Shown: positions 8,398 through 16,968 of the stretch, one piece after another
Layout of the letters: each line of letters begins with the position of its first letter
How positions within the stretch are numbered: the first letter of the stretch is position 1
Assembly (NCBI RefSeq): GCF_013322225.1
Contig: NZ_JAAMFB010000033.1
Location: 1 to 39,282 of the forward strand
Direction of reading: 5' to 3'
DNA: 39,282 nt
Source: Agrobacterium larrymoorei
GTDB lineage: Bacteria; Pseudomonadota; Alphaproteobacteria; Rhizobiales; Rhizobiaceae
The notes under the pieces: model-generated
What the model was told of the DNA's origin: nothing
The model's input: the letters and a program-made list of their open reading frames with translations, nothing else
Databases searched by the model: none
Program-made: the position numbers and the translations under genes

Positions 8398-9069
8398 GTG
8401 AGTAAAGAAAGAGAAATCGAGGACAATTGTTCCAACCAGCCCGGCGGAAGGTTCGCGGCGGGTGAGGACCCATTGAAGCGCGAGCAGATTCTGGATGGCG
8501 CATGGCGCATGTTCAGGTCCAAGGGTTTCGATGCCTCGAGCATGAACGACATCACGCGGGAAGCAGGCGTTTCCAAGGGTACGATCTACGTCTACTTCGC
8601 GAATAAGGAAGACCTTTTCGCGGCCCTGATCGACCGCCACCGTAGCGAATTTGCCGATTCCATGCGTCACACGCTGGAAGGTTCGGAGGAAGTGCGCGAC
8701 GGCCTGTGGCAGTTCGGCATGGCCTTCGCAACCCGGTTGATCGACACCGACATGATCCCGGCCATGCGCTCGGTGCTGGGCGTGATCGATCGTATGCCGA
8801 AGCTTTCGCGCCGTTTCTTTTCGGCAGCTCCCAACAACGTCAAGGTCGTGCTGGAAGAGTTCATCCGCCACCACATTCAACAGGGAAGCCTTCAGGTCGA
8901 TGACGTGGAGCTCGCGTCGCGCCAGTTCATAGAGCTTTCCACCGGCACCTTCTTCAAGCTTCGCCTGTTTGGAGAGCTCGAAGGGGATCTCCCCAAGCAG
9001 GAACTGGAACGCGTCATTTCCAGCGCAGTGCGTGTCTTCATGGCCGCCTATGGAACAAAGCAGCCTTAA
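8398..9069 (+). CDS. TetR/AcrR-family repressor of the divergent emrAB genes
   Basis: This is a 223-residue regulator. After a polar N-terminal tail of about 25 residues comes the canonical TetR DNA-binding domain: ILDGAWRMFRSKGFDASSMN, then the helix-turn-helix DITREAGVSKGTIYVYFANK (51-70). The C-terminal ligand-binding domain of about 140 residues is of normal length. The start is a GTG. Placed head-to-head with emrAB and flanked by two GAACC-N4-GGTTC palindromes, it most likely represses both the pump and itself and is released by a pump substrate. The ligand cannot be read from the sequence. Confidence 0.92.
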   Translation: MSKEREIEDNCSNQPGGRFAAGEDPLKREQILDGAWRMFRSKGFDASSMNDITREAGVSKGTIYVYFANKEDLFAALIDRHRSEFADSMRHTLEGSEEVRDGLWQFGMAFATRLIDTDMIPAMRSVLGVIDRMPKLSRRFFSAAPNNVKVVLEEFIRHHIQQGSLQVDDVELASRQFIELSTGTFFKLRLFGELEGDLPKQELERVISSAVRVFMAAYGTKQP

Positions 9070-9219
9070 ATCCATTCGCACCCGTCAGGGTGATGTTTAA
9101 GCAGAGGATTTGCATCTGACGATTGTCATGTGCTTGTTTCCTGTCGATTCGAAGATAGATTGCATTCTGTTTCGAACGTCGCCGAAGATCGGCTTTTTTG
9201 GAAAAAGGAAAACAGGCCA

Positions 9220-9975
9220 GTGGATTCTATAATCCCTCTTTTGTCGGACCCCGCAGCATGGGTGGCGCTCGTCACCCTGATCGTCATGGAGGTCGTGCTC
9301 GGCATCGACAACCTGATTTTCATCTCCATCCTCACCAACAAATTGCCTGAAAACCAGCGCGAAAAAGCGCGAAGGATCGGTATCGGGCTTGCACTCGTCA
9401 TGCGCCTAGGCCTGCTTGGCACCGTCGCCTGGATCGTCCAGCTGACCGAACCTGTCTTCGAAGTGTTCGGCCAGGGCTTCTCCTGGAAGGATCTCATTCT
9501 GATTGCCGGTGGCCTCTTCCTCGTCTGGAAGGCTACCAAGGAAATCCACCACAATGTGGACCCGGTCGACCACAAGGAAGACATGGTCGGCGGCGGCAAG
9601 GCCATCACCAGCTTCTCGGCTGCCATTGCGCAGATCCTTCTGCTCGACCTCGTTTTCTCCGTGGACAGCATCATCACCGCAGTCGGCATGACGCCGCATG
9701 TGCCGATCATGGTCGTTGCCGTCGTCGTCGCCGTCACCGTCATGCTTTTGGCCGCCAACCCGCTCGCTAATTTCATCGAGCGTAACCCGACCGTCGTCAT
9801 GCTGGCGCTCGCCTTCCTCCTGATGATCGGTACGACGCTGATTGCCGAAGGCATGGGCTTCCACGTGCCGAAGGGCTACGTCTACGCTGCCATGGCATTT
9901 TCGGCAGCAGTCGAAGCGCTCAATATCTTCGCCCGCAATGCGCGCGCGAAGAAGAAGGCTGGCACACTACATTAA
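9220..9975 (+). CDS. TerC/YoaE-family integral membrane protein
   Basis: This 251-residue TerC-family protein has about seven membrane helices. Characteristic segments are [20 protein letters not shown] near residues 20-39, with the conserved acidic and Asn residues inside the first helix, and [19 protein letters not shown] in the middle. Family members are linked to tellurite resistance and, in the related Alx/YoaE group, to manganese or other metal-ion efflux during protein secretion. I chose the GTG at 9220, preceded by AAAAAGGAAAACAGG; the frame runs open 90 bases further upstream but encodes a non-hydrophobic tail. It stands alone between the TetR gene and a small gene of unknown function. 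Confidence 0.88.
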   Translation: MDSIIPLLSDPAAWVALVTLIVMEVVLGIDNLIFISILTNKLPENQREKARRIGIGLALVMRLGLLGTVAWIVQLTEPVFEVFGQGFSWKDLILIAGGLFLVWKATKEIHHNVDPVDHKEDMVGGGKAITSFSAAIAQILLLDLVFSVDSIITAVGMTPHVPIMVVAVVVAVTVMLLAANPLANFIERNPTVVMLALAFLLMIGTTLIAEGMGFHVPKGYVYAAMAFSAAVEALNIFARNARAKKKAGTLH

Positions 9976-9993
9976 TACTCAGAATGCGTGACT

Positions 9994-10012
9994 GCGCCGC
10001 TTCTGGCGGCGC
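9994..10012 (+). terminator. Weak hairpin after the TerC-family gene
   Basis: GCGCCGC and GCGGCGC form a perfect 7-bp GC-only stem around a TTCTG loop, 19 bases after the stop. No T-run follows, so intrinsic termination is doubtful. Confidence 0.35.
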
Positions 10013-10045
10013 GGTTCGACCACCGGAAGGTGAAGGGAGCCCGGC

Positions 10046-10459
10046 ATGAAATTCGTCGTGAAAGCCGATTTTCCCTACCCACCACCGGAGCTGATCGATC
10101 TGCCCGCGCAAAAGACGATGTATGGTGGCAAGGTTATTGCCGCGGACGATCGGATTTACCTCTTTGCCGACAGGGGCTCGCAGCGCACCGGTCTCATCGC
10201 TCGCGGTGCCGTCGTTCATTCCAAAGCCCTTGCCAAAACCGCAGGCCTTGCCAGACAGACACCCCGCGTCGATCTGACGATCAGGCTCGACGCTCTGAGC
10301 GCGCGGCTGCTGGCGCGCGAGCAGTTGTGCGGCTTTACCGAATGGAGCGACGGGCGGCCTGAGACCGAGCTTAACTTCAAGCTTTACAGGCAGGGCACGA
10401 ACAAGGTGGTCGGCATTTCCGATGCGACCGCGATTTACCTCGATGCCTTCTTCAAATAA
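10046..10459 (+). CDS. Small conserved-looking protein, possibly PUA/EVE-like fold
   Basis: This 137-residue soluble protein has no signal peptide or membrane helix. I do not firmly recognise it. The stretch ADDRIYLFADRG followed by GLIARGAVV resembles the small-molecule or nucleic-acid binding beta-barrel of EVE and other PUA-like domains, but the usual N-terminal EVE signature is missing. The ATG is well supported by GAAGGGAG upstream. It lies between the TerC gene and the SLC13 permease gene on the same strand. Codon use looks like its neighbours. Coding status is well supported; the fold is a guess. Confidence 0.7.
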   Translation: MKFVVKADFPYPPPELIDLPAQKTMYGGKVIAADDRIYLFADRGSQRTGLIARGAVVHSKALAKTAGLARQTPRVDLTIRLDALSARLLAREQLCGFTEWSDGRPETELNFKLYRQGTNKVVGISDATAIYLDAFFK

Positions 10460-10579
10460 TCCAAGCGCGCCCGGTTCCTCACAGGAACTTCGGCTTTGCC
10501 ATAGACGTTGTTTCAGGCACCCGCCCCAGTTGGATATGGCGTTCCCGCCTTTTCCAGTTTTGAAAGCAAAATTAGACAG

Positions 10580-12352
10580 ATGACGACCGCACAGATTCTC
10601 GCTTTTCTCGTCATCGCAGGCATGATGGTCGCCTTCATCTGGGACAGGTTTCGCTATGACGTGGTGGCGTGCAGCGCGCTGCTGATCGCTGTGCTTCTGG
10701 GCGTCGTTCCCTTTGACAAGGCTTTCTCCGGCTTTTCCGACGATATCGTCATCATCGTCGCCAGCGCCTTGATCGTCAGTTCCGCCGTTGCCCGATCCGG
10801 TGTCGTGGACTTCACCATCAAGCGGTACTTTCCCGAAATGCACTCCAAGGGTCTGCAGCTGGCCTTCCTGATGATCGTGGTTGCCGTCATGTCGGCCTTC
10901 ATCAAGAACATCGGCGCGCTCGCCATCATGATGCCCGTCGCCTTCCAGTTTGCCCGCAAATCCAATAGTCCGGTCTCCTTCTATCTGATGCCCATGGCCT
11001 TTGCCGCGCTGCTGGGCGGGCTGATGACGCAGATCGGAACCTCGCCCAACATCGTCGTCTCACGGCTGCGCGAAGAGATGACCGGCCAGAGCTTTTCGAT
11101 GTTCGATTTCACGCCCGTCGGCCTTGGCCTGACTGTCGTCGGCATCCTGTTTCTCACTTTCGGTTATAAGCTGTTGCCGGTGCGGGCAAAGCAACATGCG
11201 TCCGTTGAGGATATTCTCGACCAGGCGAATTATACGGCGGAAGCCACGCTGCCTGCAGACAGCGAACTGCACGACAAGCCCCTGCGTGAACTGATCCGGC
11301 AGGGTGATGGCGGCGTGATCGCCAGCGCCATCCTGCGCGGTCCCCGGCGCATTTCTCCTTTCCCGGACGTTAAGCTGAAAAGCGGCGATACGATCATGCT
11401 CGAAGGCAGTCCGGAGGGACTGGATCGGCTGGTCTCGCAGGCCAAGCTGACGCTTTCCGGCAAGCCTCTGACCGACAGGGGTGAAAAGGCCGTCGATCTC
11501 GTCGCCATGGAAGCGGTGGTCAGCACGGATTCCCCGCTGAACGGTATGTCGGCGCGTGAACTCGCTCTGTCCTATACGCGGGGCGTCAACCTGATCGCGG
11601 TTTCAAGACGTGGACAGCGCGTCAGCCAGCGCCTCAGCGAACTGACGTTGCAGGCCGGTGACGTCATTCTTCTGCAGGGCAGCCGCAAGAACCTGCCGCT
11701 CGTGTTGCAGGAATTTTCCCTGCTGCCGTTGGCGCAGCGGGAAATTCTGCTCGGCGTCCAGCGCAGGGCCATACTCCCGGTTCTGGTGCTGGCCGCAGCC
11801 ATGATCTCTGCCGGAAGCGGTCTTGTGCCGGTTTCCGTCGCCTTCTTTGCCGCCGCTTTCATGATGATCGTGGTTGGCGCGATCCCGTTGAGCGAAGTCT
11901 ATAAATCCATCGATGGCCCGATCCTCGTCATGCTGGCGGCGCTGATACCCGTCAGCGATAGCCTGCGCACCAGCGGCGCAAGCGAGCTGATTGCAGACTG
12001 GCTGGGCAGCGTGGCCCATGGCCTTCCCCCCTTTGCCGCCCTCGCCATGATCCTGCTGACCGCCATGGCCGTCACGCCCTTCCTCAACAATGCCGCTACG
12101 GTGCTGGTGATGGCACCGATTGCCGCCGGTTTTGCCACCACCCTCGGCTTTCGCCCGGAAGCATTCCTGATGGCTGTGGCCATCGGTGCAGGCTGCGATT
12201 TCCTCACCCCCATCGGCCATCAGTGCAACACTCTGGTGATGGGGCCGGGCGGTTACCGCTTCAGCGATTACCCACGGCTCGGCCTGCCGCTGTCTTTCCT
12301 GATCGTCATCGTCAGCATCCCGATGCTACTCTACGTCTGGCCGGTTTCCTGA
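10580..12352 (+). CDS. SLC13-type (DASS) permease with two RCK_C domains
   Basis: This 590-residue transporter has two halves of membrane helices separated by a soluble insert. The N-terminal half contains FIKNIGALAIMMPVAFQFAR and the family-type MTQIGTSPNIVVS motif. The insert (about residues 205-385) holds two TrkA_C/RCK_C domains, each with a typical loop such as LKSGDTIMLEGSPEGLDRL and LQAGDVILLQGSRKNLPLV. The C-terminal half carries VTPFLNNAATVLVMAPIAAG and PIGHQCNTLVMGPGGY. This architecture is that of the SLC13-related SAC1/YbhI-like permeases, some of which move sulfate or other anions. The substrate cannot be read here. I chose the ATG giving MTTAQILAFLV; an in-frame TTG 72 bases upstream is less likely. 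Confidence 0.88.
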   Translation: MTTAQILAFLVIAGMMVAFIWDRFRYDVVACSALLIAVLLGVVPFDKAFSGFSDDIVIIVASALIVSSAVARSGVVDFTIKRYFPEMHSKGLQLAFLMIVVAVMSAFIKNIGALAIMMPVAFQFARKSNSPVSFYLMPMAFAALLGGLMTQIGTSPNIVVSRLREEMTGQSFSMFDFTPVGLGLTVVGILFLTFGYKLLPVRAKQHASVEDILDQANYTAEATLPADSELHDKPLRELIRQGDGGVIASAILRGPRRISPFPDVKLKSGDTIMLEGSPEGLDRLVSQAKLTLSGKPLTDRGEKAVDLVAMEAVVSTDSPLNGMSARELALSYTRGVNLIAVSRRGQRVSQRLSELTLQAGDVILLQGSRKNLPLVLQEFSLLPLAQREILLGVQRRAILPVLVLAAAMISAGSGLVPVSVAFFAAAFMMIVVGAIPLSEVYKSIDGPILVMLAALIPVSDSLRTSGASELIADWLGSVAHGLPPFAALAMILLTAMAVTPFLNNAATVLVMAPIAAGFATTLGFRPEAFLMAVAIGAGCDFLTPIGHQCNTLVMGPGGYRFSDYPRLGLPLSFLIVIVSIPMLLYVWPVS

Positions 12353-12534
12353 TCCCTATCCATATTTCCTTGACGCCTGCGGTGGAATATGGCCTAAGCC
12401 AATGCCTAATGGGAACGTGCGAAAGCTGCGCGTCTGCGCCTGTTTGCAACCGTTCCTGCCGCATCCAACGTCAATTTTCGTGACAACGGGCATCGATGCT
12501 CAAAGTCACGCCACGTTACGACGAGTGAATTTCA

Positions 12535-13995
12535 ATGACCACTTCCGGCGTCCGCGTCCGTATTGCACCTTCCCCCACCGGCGAGCCGCATGTCGGCACG
12601 GCCTATATCGCGCTTTTCAACTACCTCTTTGCCCAAAAGCATGGCGGTGAGTTCATCCTTCGCATCGAAGATACCGATGCGACGCGCTCCACGCGCGAAT
12701 ATGAAGAGAAAGTGCTGGAAGCGCTGAAATGGACCGGCCTGAAATGGTCCGAAGGCCCGGATGTCGGTGGCCCATATGGCCCCTACCGCCAGTCCGAGCG
12801 CAAGGACATGTACTGGCCCTACGCGCAGGATTTGCTGGACAAGGGCCATGCCTTCCGCTGCTTCTGCACGCCGCAGCGTCTGGAAGAAATGCGCGAAGGT
12901 CAGCGCGCCGCTGGCAAGCCGCCAAAATATGACGGTCTCTGCCTGCATCTGAAGGCCGAGGAAGTCACCGCGAAGATGGACGCGGGCGAAGTCTCAGTCG
13001 TGCGCATGAAAATTCCTGCCGAAGGCTCGTGCGATTTCAACGATGGCGTCTATGGTGACGTATCGATCCCGTGGGACTCGGTCGACATGCAGGTGCTGGT
13101 CAAGGCAGATGGCATGCCGACCTATCATATGGCCAACGTCATCGACGACCATCTGATGAAGATCACCCATGTGGCGCGCGGCGAAGAATGGCTGGCCTCG
13201 GTGCCGAAGCACATTCTGCTTTATCGCTACTTCGGCTGGCAGGAGCCGGTGTTCATGCATCTGTCCCTGATGCGCAACGCCGACAAGTCGAAGCTTTCCA
13301 AGCGCAAGAACCCGACGTCGATCTCCTACTACTCCGCACTCGGCTATCTGCCGGAAGCGCTGATGAACTTCCTTGGCCTGTTCTTCATCCAAATCGGCGA
13401 AGGCGAAGAGCTTTTGACCATGGAAGAGCTTGCCGCCAAGTTCGACCCGGAAGCCCTTTCCAAGGCTGGCGCGATCTTCGATATCCAGAAGCTGGACTGG
13501 CTGAACGGCCGCTGGCTGCGTGAGAAGCTGACACCGGAAGAGTTCATCTCCCGCACGATTGCATGGGCGATGGAAAACCAGCGCCTGACGGAAGGTTTGA
13601 AGCTTTCGCAGAGCCGCGTGTCCAAGCTGGGTGAACTGCCGAACCTTGCGGGCTTCCTGCTGTCGAGCGATGTCGGCCTGACGCCCGCATCCTTCGCTGG
13701 CCTCAAGAGCAAGCCGGAAGAAATCCACGAAATCCTGACCACGGTCGCTGCCGATCTGGAAAAGATGCCGGACTGGACGCTGGAATCCATCGAGCAGGAG
13801 CTGCGCGATGTGGCCGAGCGTACCGGCAAAAAGCTGCGCGTGGTGACACCGCCGCTCTTCGTCGCCATGTCCGGTTCCTCGCGGTCGCTTCCGCTGTTCG
13901 ACTCGATGGCGCTGCTTGGCCGCTCGGTCGTTCGCCAGCGTTTGAAGACCGCGATTGCCGTTGTGGCGTCGATGGTTGGTGCAGCCGGAGCATAA
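12535..13995 (+). CDS. Glutamyl-tRNA synthetase
   Basis: This 486-residue class I synthetase charges tRNA with glutamate, and in many alphaproteobacteria one of two GltX copies also misacylates tRNA-Gln for the amidotransferase route. The HIGH-type motif is in APSPTGEPHVGTAYIALFNY (HVGT at 19-22) and the KMSKS-type motif is KLSKR (253-257). The sequence then runs through the anticodon-binding helical domain to a normal-length end. It stands alone, followed by a RIME-like repeat and then lysS. The two synthetase genes lie next to each other but have a 284-base gap. Whether another gltX copy exists cannot be seen in this window. Confidence 0.95.
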   Translation: MTTSGVRVRIAPSPTGEPHVGTAYIALFNYLFAQKHGGEFILRIEDTDATRSTREYEEKVLEALKWTGLKWSEGPDVGGPYGPYRQSERKDMYWPYAQDLLDKGHAFRCFCTPQRLEEMREGQRAAGKPPKYDGLCLHLKAEEVTAKMDAGEVSVVRMKIPAEGSCDFNDGVYGDVSIPWDSVDMQVLVKADGMPTYHMANVIDDHLMKITHVARGEEWLASVPKHILLYRYFGWQEPVFMHLSLMRNADKSKLSKRKNPTSISYYSALGYLPEALMNFLGLFFIQIGEGEELLTMEELAAKFDPEALSKAGAIFDIQKLDWLNGRWLREKLTPEEFISRTIAWAMENQRLTEGLKLSQSRVSKLGELPNLAGFLLSSDVGLTPASFAGLKSKPEEIHEILTTVAADLEKMPDWTLESIEQELRDVAERTGKKLRVVTPPLFVAMSGSSRSLPLFDSMALLGRSVVRQRLKTAIAVVASMVGAAGA

Positions 13996-14056
13996 GCCTA
14001 CGCGGCTTGGTCTTGCTCGACATTGCCCCAATCGTCATCATCGCCCACCAACGGCC

Positions 14057-14158
14057 GTCATCCTCGGGCTTGACCCGAGGATCCACGCCGGGCGCTCAGA
14101 CCTCGATGGTGAGAGTGCCGCGAGTGGGTTAGATCCTCGGGTCAAGCCCGAGGATGAC
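14057..14158. repeat. RIME-like palindromic repeat, copy 1
   Basis: Two 27-base arms (14057-14083 and 14132-14158) are perfect inverted copies of each other. Each arm is itself a hairpin, CCTCGGG-CTTGA-CCCGAGG. The centre of 48 bases differs from the other two copies at 19957 and 28257. It resembles the Rhizobium-specific intergenic mosaic elements. It lies between gltX and lysS. Confidence 0.88.
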
Positions 14159-14279
14159 GACCGAGAGGCCCAAGGATGACGACCGAGAGGGTCGAGAATA
14201 CCGGATACGGAAAGGTGCGGGCGCAAGAGGCGACCGCAGTAGCATAGAAAACAACACAGCCCGAAAAAGGCCAAAGACG

Positions 14280-15779
14280 ATGACCGACAAGACAACCGAA
14301 ACCACCGCACTTTCCTCCGACGCCACCGAAGTGCGCCGCCAGAAGCTGGCGCTGCTGCGCGAGAAGATCGGCGATGTTTACCCGGCCCACTTCCACCGCA
14401 CGCTGACCAATGCGGAACTTGCGGAAAAATATGCGGATATCGAGCCGGACGTAGAGACAGGCGACACGGTAACGGTTGCGGGCCGCGTTTATTCCAACCG
14501 CAATTCGGGCATGTTCATGGATATCCATGATGCCTCCGGCAAGGTTCAGATCTTCTCCCACAAGGACACGACGCCTGAAAGTGCGCGCGAAATGCTTCCG
14601 ATGATCGACATCGGCGACATTATCGGCGTGACCGGCAAGGTACGCCGTACCAAGCGCGGCGAATTGACGATCAATGCCGAAGAAATCACCATGCTGACGA
14701 AGTCGCTGCTTCCGATGCCGGAAAAGTGGAACGGCATTTCAGACGTCGAAATCCGTTATCGCAAGCGCCATCTGGACATTCTTTCCAACGAGGAGTCCAA
14801 GCTGCGCTTCCAGCAGCGCTCCAAGATCATCTCCGGCATTCGCCGTTTCATGGAGGCTGAAGGCTTCCTCGAAGTCGAAACGCCGATGCTGCAAACCGTC
14901 TATGGCGGTGCGACGGCCGATCCGTTCAAGACCTTTCACAACACGCTGAAGCAGGACATGTATCTGCGCATCGCGCCGGAGCTTTTCCTCAAGCGCACGC
15001 TGGTGTCGGGCCTGTCCGACAAGGTGTTCGAAATCAACCGCAACTTCCGCAACGAAGGCGTTTCCACCCGGCACAATCCAGAATTCACCATGATGGAGTG
15101 CTACTGGGCCTATTCCGATTACGAAGACATCATGGGTCTCGTCGAGCGGATGTTCGAAACGCTGGCGATTGCGATCCACGGCACGACGGAGCTGGATTTC
15201 CAGGGCCAGACGATCTCCTTCAAGGGTCCGTTCAAGCGCGTGCCGATGCCGGATGCGGTGAAGGAAGCAACGGGCATCGATTTCCTGTCGATCAAGACCG
15301 ATGAAGAAGCCCGCGCCGCTGCCAAGGCTGCCGGTTTCGAGGTGGAGAAGGACTGGACGTGGGGCGAATGCCTTGCCTTCATCTTCGAAGAAAAGGTCGA
15401 GAGCACGCTGATCCAGCCAAGCCACGTCACCCATTTCCCCAAGGACATTTCGCCCTTCGCCAAGGAAGTACCGGGCGAGCCGCGTCTGGTCGAGCGTTTC
15501 GAAAGCTACTGCAACGCCTGGGAAGTCGGCAACGCATTCTCCGAGCTTAACGACCCGGAAGAACAGCGCCGCCGCATGGTGGAACAGCTGGAGCAGGCCC
15601 ATGCCCGCGGCGAAAAGGATAAGCAGCTCGACGACGAGTTCCTCGACGCCATCGATCAGGGCATGCCGCCCGCCGGGGGCCTCGGCATCGGCGTGGACCG
15701 CCTCATCATGCTTTTGACCAACGCCCCATCGATCCGCGACGTCATCCTCTTCCCGGCCCGCCGCCAGAAGAACGATTGA
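14280..15779 (+). CDS. Lysyl-tRNA synthetase, class II
   Basis: This 499-residue class II synthetase charges tRNA-Lys. The N-terminal OB-fold anticodon-binding domain includes VTVAGRVYSNRNSGMFMDIH. Motif 2 is the FEINRNFRNEGVSTRHNPEF segment, and motif 3 is GLGIGVDRL (467-475). I chose the ATG with AAAAAGG about 9 bases upstream. The frame is open 126 bases further upstream only because it runs through the tail of the RIME-like repeat, where it encodes an Asp/Arg-rich low-complexity stretch. A good intrinsic terminator lies 29 bases after the stop. Confidence 0.95.
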   Translation: MTDKTTETTALSSDATEVRRQKLALLREKIGDVYPAHFHRTLTNAELAEKYADIEPDVETGDTVTVAGRVYSNRNSGMFMDIHDASGKVQIFSHKDTTPESAREMLPMIDIGDIIGVTGKVRRTKRGELTINAEEITMLTKSLLPMPEKWNGISDVEIRYRKRHLDILSNEESKLRFQQRSKIISGIRRFMEAEGFLEVETPMLQTVYGGATADPFKTFHNTLKQDMYLRIAPELFLKRTLVSGLSDKVFEINRNFRNEGVSTRHNPEFTMMECYWAYSDYEDIMGLVERMFETLAIAIHGTTELDFQGQTISFKGPFKRVPMPDAVKEATGIDFLSIKTDEEARAAAKAAGFEVEKDWTWGECLAFIFEEKVESTLIQPSHVTHFPKDISPFAKEVPGEPRLVERFESYCNAWEVGNAFSELNDPEEQRRRMVEQLEQAHARGEKDKQLDDEFLDAIDQGMPPAGGLGIGVDRLIMLLTNAPSIRDVILFPARRQKND

Positions 15780-15807
15780 TTTCGGTCAGGCTCTAGTTTG
15801 AAAGTTT

Positions 15808-15840
15808 GAAGCCGGAGGCAGCCATGTCTCCGGCTTCTTT
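15808..15840 (+). terminator. Rho-independent terminator of lysS
   Basis: A perfect 10-bp stem GAAGCCGGAG/CTCCGGCTTC with a ten-base loop, followed by TTTC. The hairpin is strong but the T-run is short. Confidence 0.75.
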
Positions 15841-15851
15841 CATATCAAAAT

Positions 15852-15888
15852 TGAGGTACGTACATCATTTTCTGATTTACGTACCTCA
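15852..15888. promoter_or_regulatory. Palindromic operator of the LacI-family gene and xylBA
   Basis: TGAGGTACGTA (15852-15862) and TACGTACCTCA (15878-15888) form perfect 11-base inverted arms separated by 15 bases. A possible -35 TTGAGG (15851-15856) and -10 GATTTA (15874-15879), 17 bases apart, coincide with the arms. Binding would therefore block the promoter. The regulator ATG is 33 bases downstream. Confidence 0.65.
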
Positions 15889-15921
15889 GAAACTCTACTA
15901 TGACACTTCGCGGGAGGAAGC

Positions 15922-16944
15922 ATGAAGCCGACAGTTCATGATATTGCTGCAAAAGCGGGCGTCAGCCTTGCGACCGTGGACCGGGTTATCAACCTGCGTC
16001 CGGGTGTGCATGCGGCCACCCGTGCCAAGGTGGAAGCGGCGATTTCGGAGCTGGGTTATGTGCGCGATATCGCTGCCGCCAATCTGGCCAAGGGCAGAAG
16101 TTACGCGCTGGTCTTCATCCTTCCCAACAACGACAATTCCTTTATGGCAGGTCTTCGCGCCGAGGTGCGGGCGGCGGCGGCGCGGTCTTATCTGGAGCGA
16201 ACCTCCATCCGCATCATTGAGGTGCCGCCGTTTGATGCCGCAGCCCTGTGTCAGGCGCTCGATGTGGCGCGGCAGGAAAAACCCTCCGGCGTCGCCTTCG
16301 TCGCCATCGATGCGGAAGAGGTGGTGGAAGCCACCGACCGGCTGGCGGGCAGCGGCATTGCCGCCGTAACACTGGTTTCGGATTTGACCGGCTCGAAACG
16401 CGATCACTTCGCCGGTATCGATAACGTCGCGGCTGGCCGCACGGCAGGCAGCCTCATGGGGCGCTTCCTGCCGAAATCGCAGGGCGAGATCGCCGTTCTG
16501 GCGGGCTCGATGCTGGTGAAGGATCACCGTGAACGTCTTTCCGGTTTCCAGTCGGTCATCGAAGCGGAATATCCGCATCTGCGCATTCTGCCGGTGCTGG
16601 AAGGCCGGGATGATCCCGAAACCGTGGAGCGGCTTGTGAGCGAATGCCTGCGCAGCACTCCCAGTCTGCTCGGCCTTTACAGCCTCGGCGCGGGCAATCG
16701 CGGCCTTGTTCGTGCGCTGAAAACATCAGCCGGATCGAAGCCCTGCGTGATTGCCCATGAACTCAACGACAACACGGCAGCGGCGCTCCGCGACGGTACC
16801 CTTGATGCCGTCCTCAATCAGGACGCGGGCCATGAGGTGCGCAGCGCAATCCGCGTGCTCAAGGCGCGCGCCGATGGCCTCACTGTCATCGAGGCGCAGG
16901 AGCGCATCCGTATCGACATATTCCTGAGGGATAATCTCCCTTGA
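15922..16944 (+). CDS. LacI-family regulator, probably of xylose catabolism
   Basis: This 340-residue protein has an N-terminal LacI helix-turn-helix (TVHDIAAKAGVSLATVDRVI, about 4-23). The hinge region follows, then a periplasmic-binding-protein-like sugar domain with typical segments such as FAGIDNVAAGRTAGSLMGRF. The start has GGGAGGAAGC just upstream. The gene ends 24 bases before xylB on the same strand, and xylA follows, so the three may be cotranscribed under the palindrome at 15852-15888. The effector is probably a pentose, inferred only from the neighbours. Confidence 0.9.
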   Translation: MKPTVHDIAAKAGVSLATVDRVINLRPGVHAATRAKVEAAISELGYVRDIAAANLAKGRSYALVFILPNNDNSFMAGLRAEVRAAAARSYLERTSIRIIEVPPFDAAALCQALDVARQEKPSGVAFVAIDAEEVVEATDRLAGSGIAAVTLVSDLTGSKRDHFAGIDNVAAGRTAGSLMGRFLPKSQGEIAVLAGSMLVKDHRERLSGFQSVIEAEYPHLRILPVLEGRDDPETVERLVSECLRSTPSLLGLYSLGAGNRGLVRALKTSAGSKPCVIAHELNDNTAAALRDGTLDAVLNQDAGHEVRSAIRVLKARADGLTVIEAQERIRIDIFLRDNLP

Positions 16945-16968
16945 ACGCAATCTGAACTGGAGGACAGC

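Noticed and set aside
14154..14279. Longer start for lysS
   Set aside because: The extension is translated repeat sequence and duplicated bases. The ATG at 14280 has a binding site and matches the family start.
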